Part shown: in pieces, positions 59,090 through 64,000 of the stretch
Layout of the letters: each line of letters starts with the position of its first letter
Numbering within the stretch: position 1 is the first letter of the stretch
Source of the DNA: Laguncularia racemosa
Taxonomy: Eukaryota; Streptophyta; Magnoliopsida; Myrtales; Combretaceae
Assembly (NCBI GenBank): GCA_037954665.1
Contig: JBBMOL010000065.1
Location: forward strand, 1,674,001-1,738,000
Length of the DNA stretch: 64,000 nucleotides
Direction of reading: 5' to 3'
Made by a program: the position numbers and the translations under genes
Notes under the pieces: generated by a model
Seen by the model: only the letters and a program-made list of their open reading frames with translations
Database searches by the model: none
Told to the model about the DNA's origin: nothing

Positions 59090-61226
59090 AAAAAAAATAA
59101 AAAAAAAAGGAATGAATGACATTTACATCTTTAAGTAATATGAGGGTATAAAAGTTTAGTATAAATTGTATGAAAAGATACGTTGAAAAGATAATTTGCC
59201 TTTTCCAAAGTCACAGCTTTCATTTATTTTGGAGAAAAGATTATGAGGTTTTCCATCTTGCGCAGAAATTTTGCACGTACTGCAACCACTTATTCAAACG
59301 ATGCCCGCCTAGTTCATAACAACTTCACTTTCCTCCATGCATATAATTTGGATTTTTAAAATTACTTTTTTGAAATTTTTTATATTTGCTATTTTGAAAT
59401 ATTATTATATATAATTAATGCTTAAAATAATAATAATAATGTTATAATATATTTTAAGAATTAAAATAATCTCAATAATTAATTTGTAAATTAAAAAAAA
59501 GAGTAGAAAAAATAAATTTATTATATCCATTTCCGCATGCTTAGTACATTCTATAACACCAAATTTATTGATTTGCAATTTAGAAAATATTATGTTATTT
59601 CATATGAAATTTTCAGAAAATTCAGGATTCGAGCGTGAACATAGGAACGCAAAAATAGGCAATGTCGAATTTTGGAATCAGTCAAATTGACTTTCGATAC
59701 AATTACTTCTCCCTACACACACAAGACATTCACAACTTGGATAGTATTATTGTTTAGGAAATATTAATGAGTGGTCTAGTGGTATTTCTTAAAAAACTAA
59801 TTAATTTTTTGATACGTATATATCTTTTATCAAGTATATAATAAATATTAAAAAATATAAAAATAAAATTTTTAAACCCTCGACAAATGTTTAAAACAAA
59901 ACGATAAGTAATCCATGTTGGCTTTTGACATTTCTGGATTGGATGACGAAAATTATATTCTTGTCTTGTGGCTATCGAGCTTGCCTCTCTTCAAGTCAAA
60001 GATTTGGTGAGGCATTATAATGAGCTTACAAAAGAGAAAGAGAAAAAGAGAAAGAAAAAGTAATGCAACGACTGCTGTGTACATGTGCTAGTCAACTCTT
60101 ATTACTACAGTTGTGTCCATCAGGATGGCTTCATTTTCCTTTTATTAAAAAATATCAATGTAATGACTCAACAATTGTCTTCTAGAATAGGAATAGAATT
60201 ATTATTATTTTTTATTATATTTACGGAATAATCATTCATACTTAATAATAATTACTATTTAAGAATAGTTATCTATCATTGTTCTATATATATTTTGAGT
60301 CTTTATCTTGATTCCTTTATCAATCTTAACCTAGCTCGCTAGTTAAGTCAATGACTGCACTTGATTGAACCACTTGAGTTATTGGATCACCTTGATCCAC
60401 ACAATTGGAAACCACGCCACCTGACCCACTAAACCACTTAAACATTCAATCGCTACCTAAGAATGTGGGAACTCGACCCACCCAACCAATAGCGTAAACG
60501 GATGCAAGTCACGCTATGTCGTGGGTGACCATCCTTGCATTAAATTACACAACCAAGGAGCGACAAAGGCTCGTGCTTCCTGTATGTGATCTCTGTTCAT
60601 TATCGTATTGGGTTGCAAGTCGGTCTGGTCGTTGAAGATAATTTGCTTACATGATTAGGTGGCGATCAAGTGTTCGGTGGCCCGGTACGTGAGGTTACAT
60701 GGTTTGGTCGAGCAAGTTGGGCAGCATAAGTTCTAGCTTTCAAGAAGTCAAATTTTGCTGCAATCACAGACTATATTGCTTCAAAGCTAATACTATTATA
60801 CAAGTTTGTTCAGACGGATTATGGGCGTTCTTACTCTGCTCAAAGAATACATGCAAAATAGACCTTATCCTCCATCAAGTTCTTCTCGCTTCGTGTGTGC
60901 CATCCTTTGTAGAGGAGCTTTGCTAATTTTTTTCTGTATCGTCCCAATTTATGGGATGTCCATCTAAGAGTCTTTCAACAAGGTTTCACGGTGCTAAAAA
61001 CACATTAAAAGGAAGTCTACAAGTTTAACATGCTAAAGGCAACTTTCATAGATTAAAGTACATTATTTAGCTACAGTCTTTGGTACAAAACGTTGCAACT
61101 GACATGGAAGAATACAGAGGAAACAAAACTACATAGCGGATAATATCACCACTTCAAGCTTCAAAGAGGAAGAGAGATTTATTCTTGAATGGGACAAGAA
61201 AATCCCAAAAAAGGGCAGGCGTCGTA
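59090..61226. other. Intergenic region and HD-Zip 3' flank
   Basis: AT-rich DNA to about 60300, then a less AT-rich part (60300-60930) with an open 75-codon frame lacking recognisable features. The segment 60930-61226 is the probable 3' UTR of the HD-Zip gene (a minus-strand AATAAA lies at about 61177-61182, only some 45 bp past the stop codon). No separate gene was supported. Confidence 0.4.
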
Positions 61227-62989
61227 TCAATATGCCCAAGACCAAAAGGCATGGTCTCCTGGAGTTGCTGGCGGGTGGAAGTAACTGGTGTTTTCGAGCT
61301 TTGGGAATATGTGTGGTGGTGGCATGAGGGTCCTGCTCAGGTTATCTTCTTCATCTTGAGACAGGTCTGACTGGTCAGGTTCGAGAAGATAAGAAGAAGG
61401 ACCCCCATCAGTACAGTGTGGACTGTCGGAATCAAGTATATCGCTCTTTGCAGAATAAAGATCATCCTGTTTACAGCCAAAAATCGATGCGTCGAGCTGC
61501 AATTCATCATCAGAAATTGAGCCTGCAATTGGATCTGGCAGTCCTAGAGGCAAAGTGTTGGACAATTCAGAACTTCCAGTCGCCTTAAGAAGCAGCTTCT
61601 CATTGAGAGCAAGTACCTAATAGGATCGTAACGGTTAGCAAATCCTAGTACAGAGAATGACAACGTCGAAAACAATCTTTTAGTAGAACGATCAATCAAA
61701 ATATAAAACCTTGTACCTCGCATTTTAATTCATCCCTCTCTTTCAAAAGAGTGTCATAATCAGCCTTAATGCTGTCATACTTGGCTTGTAGAGCTTCAAA
61801 GTCCTTCTCTAATTGCTTTGTCTTCCATCTTGCACGGCGGTTCTGGAACCATATCGCGACCTGCCTTGGCTGAAGCCCCAAATCCTTTGCAAGCTGGGCT
61901 TTTCGTTCAGGCTCGAGCTTGTTCTCCACTTCGAAACTCTTCTCAAGAAACTGAATCTGATCGGCTGTCAGTCGTTTCTTCTTTTCTGGTCGATGCAAGT
62001 AGTCATCCAGGTCGTCCTCTCCATTTTCGTCGTTATCAAATGATTCATAAAATGGTCTTTTTGATCCGTTTCTTCCATGAACATCTTTGAAGCTCAAGAT
62101 GGATCTGGAAGCTGAATTGAACAGTAGAAACCAGATCGTCAACATACCGTCACCGAGTTAATAATATACTAATCTTCCACTTATCTCATAGAAATCCATC
62201 CAAACTTACATTTGTTTGACACAAAACTTATGATTATCGTAACCTCGCACTAATTCGATGTGAATTTCCCATCCTAGGTTAGCATGACTCGTATATTGGC
62301 ATGGCAAAAGTTCTAATTCTATTGTCAACAATTTTTCGACCAAATTAAGAATACAACGGACACAATACAAGCAATTAATCACTGTTCTTGTAATGCTTCG
62401 ACTCCATCAAATAAATATTGAGAATTGGAACTCCAAAACAATCACAAGTAATAAGCTCAATGTCATCCAGTAACTACAGGACATTGCCGGATTGAAACAA
62501 AGAATTAAACAGAAACAGAACATATTCAATTTGCAAATGCTGAGAAATTGTCCTAGGAATATCTCGACTGTAGGGAAACACAAAAAACCATATTGAAAGG
62601 TTCAATAGAATATAAATAATCAATTCTTAAGTAGAAATTACCTGTGTCATGAAATATGTATTGAAGCTTACATTTTAACACCCTTTACAATAAAATACAA
62701 AACGTTAATAGAATAAGAAATGAAGAATTGTTTTTATTAATTATCACGCATATTACTTTTATTATTACACATGACAGCATAATTCACTGACAAAAGCATA
62801 GAGGGAATTACCTAGAAAAGAAGCCTGAGAAGACCCAGAAATGAAGAATCCGTCACAAGAAGAAGAGGAAGAGACCTTTTGGTTCTGAAGCAGAGAACGC
62901 ACGGCTTCGTTATATTCTCCAGTTCCACGCTCACCGCCACCGCCACTGCCACCACCACCACCACCACCACCACCACCACTGCCCGCCAT
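61227..62989 (-). CDS. HD-Zip class I transcription factor, HAT5/ATHB-1 type
   Basis: Nuclear DNA-binding protein that in this family binds pseudopalindromic CAATNATTG sites as a dimer. Exons (minus strand): 62812-62989, 61717-62111, 61227-61616, all GT-AG; 963 nt, 320 aa. Residues 5-19 are almost all glycine. The homeodomain (about 102-157) has EKKKRLT, LEPERK and IWFQNRRARWKTKQ. The leucine zipper follows directly with heptads L160, L167, I174, L181, L188, L195. An acidic region and the C-terminal FWSWAY, a known HD-Zip I activation-type tail, complete it. Length and motif order are normal for the class. Similarity to HAT5-like proteins of other eudicots (FLxSRS motif, SAKSDILDSDSPH) supports the subgroup. 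The start is the only ATG ahead of the conserved N-terminal region. Confidence 0.94.
62943..62978. repeat. GGT/CCA trinucleotide microsatellite coding polyglycine
   Basis: A nearly pure run of CCA/CCG triplets on the plus strand encodes the glycine stretch at residues 5-19 of the HD-Zip protein, interrupted once by a serine codon. Such runs change length easily, so the number of glycines probably varies between individuals. Confidence 0.8.
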
Positions 62990-64000
62990 AGGAAAATCCG
63001 AATTCTGGGTTTTAATTAATCTAGCTGTTTTTGTTAAGTATACATAACAGCTCTTGAAAAGATGATGAAAAAGTCTAAGATTCTTTCTAGTTTTTCTTCT
63101 TCTTCTGTTATGTTTCTAAAGCTTGTGGCGGAAGAAGCTTGTGATGATAATCTCGGTGATGTGAGAAGTATGTGAACAACGGCTACCCACACCCATCACT
63201 CAGAATAAGACCTTGTGTGTGAAAATGAACGGTGAATTACCAGAGAGAGAATGGCGGCAGTGGCAGAGGAGGAGGAGGAGAAGGAGAAGGAGAAGAAGAA
63301 GAAGAGTGTGCTGTTTGTCCTTGCAATGGGGGAGAAAGCCTTTTTATGAGATTATTTATTAGGGTCCACAATTGTAGACATGACACGACAACACGACGCA
63401 AGATATAATACAATTAAAAAACGATTGTAAAAGAAAACAATATATAATATAATACAAATACAAAAAATATAATTATAATATAAATAAATATAATTATTTA
63501 CTAACATAAAATAAATACAATTTAAAAATATAAACATAACCCATTAACACTGTTACCAATCTTATTATTTATCAATGGATTTATTATTTGTTATTACTAA
63601 TACAGTAATGATATTGAAATATTTATTTGTTAGAGGAGAGAGTAGATCCTGTTTCTGTGCATGGGAAGTTTCAAGTCGACCATGTTGCCCTTGCCCAAGT
63701 TGTACAATACAATTTGATACCGGAGTAGTAAGCTGTATCACAATTTTTATTTTTTACTTTTTTTAACTAATTACATAAATATAACATTATTGATATGGTA
63801 AAGGAGGTGGTGGCTAAATCAAAGGTTTTTTTTTTTATTAATTTTAATATTTTTCAATGGTAGAGAATAGCGATTTACTTTTAAGTTGTATGATTTATTT
63901 TAATAATTTTCCTAGCATTGTTGTATTTGATTATAATAATTAAATCGCCAATTTATCTTTATTGTTTCTAAATAACTATTCTCTTTTTTATAATATAGAA
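62990..64000 (-). promoter_or_regulatory. HD-Zip 5' leader and promoter region
   Basis: Read on the minus strand, the first 350 bp upstream of the start codon are pyrimidine-rich, with a CTT/CTC microsatellite (63261-63305 as GAG/AAG on the plus strand). Such tracts are usual in plant leaders. Beyond about 63350 the DNA is AT-rich with no gene. A TATA-like 'cataaaaagg' lies at about 63338-63347. Confidence 0.5.

Noticed and set aside
60699..60926. Open frame downstream of the HD-Zip gene
   Set aside because: Short, cysteine-rich by chance, no recognised domain and no exon partners.
61813..62090. Plus-strand frames across the homeodomain exon
   Set aside because: Antisense of a clear HD-Zip coding exon.
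1..64000. CRISPR arrays, rRNA genes, bacterial operons
   Set aside because: None seen; repeats are of plant transposon types.

Overview
The window is nuclear DNA of a flowering plant, almost certainly a eudicot. Protein-coding genes are split by many GT-AG introns, the intergenic DNA is very AT-rich, and most of the space is taken by LTR retrotransposons, a LINE, a CACTA transposon and MITE-like repeats. There are no bacterial-type operons, CRISPR arrays or rRNA genes. Four host genes are well supported: (1) an LRR receptor-like kinase of the FEI/At5g62710 type at 12246-17986 (+), 13 exons, 598 aa; (2) a single-exon classical short-chain dehydrogenase/reductase at 23172-23969 (+), 265 aa; (3) a plastid HPP-family membrane protein (At5g62720/NITR2 nitrite-transporter type) at 29286-42413 (+), 5 exons, 243 aa; (4) an HD-Zip class I transcription factor of the HAT5/ATHB-1 type at 61227-62989 (-), 3 exons, 320 aa.

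Layout. 1-4.5 kb: AT-rich DNA with degenerate repeats. 4.5-9.0 kb: a complete but decayed Ty1/copia retrotransposon on the minus strand, with two LTRs and a perfect 5-bp target-site duplication. 9.0-12.2 kb: MITE-like repeats and the receptor-kinase upstream region with CT microsatellites. 12.2-18.0 kb: the kinase gene, whose introns carry two local tandem duplications. 18.0-23.2 kb: intergenic. 23.2-24.0 kb: the SDR. 24.0-29.3 kb: AT-rich intergenic DNA. 29.3-42.4 kb: the HPP gene. Its last intron is about 9.6 kb and holds a MITE, a dead L1-type LINE, an antisense gene-like fragment, and a 2.5-kb non-autonomous gypsy-type LTR element inserted into that fragment. 43.9-48.2 kb: a degenerate MITE and a CACTA element with a truncated TNP2 transposase. 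50.4-51.1 kb: a hAT-type MITE. 52.3-52.7 kb: an unexplained GC-rich island. 54.7-56.7 kb: an LTR-like block with tRNA-type A/B boxes. 58.7-59.1 kb: a fold-back element. 61.2-63.0 kb: the HD-Zip gene, followed by its upstream region.

How it fits together. In Arabidopsis the kinase At5g62710 and the HPP gene At5g62720 are numbered consecutively, so the kinase and HPP genes here look like a conserved microsyntenic pair, with the SDR and repeats between them. The kinase would act in cell-surface signalling, the HPP protein in the plastid envelope (nitrite import in the characterised relative), the SDR in NAD(H)-dependent specialised metabolism, and the HD-Zip protein in nuclear gene control. Nothing suggests that the four form one pathway. 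All exon joins were checked by hand for GT-AG ends and a continuous reading frame, without RNA data. The most unusual items are the transposon-stuffed terminal HPP intron, the gag-plus-pol-tail deletion derivative with palindrome-rich LTRs, and the LTR-like block carrying a tRNA-like promoter.
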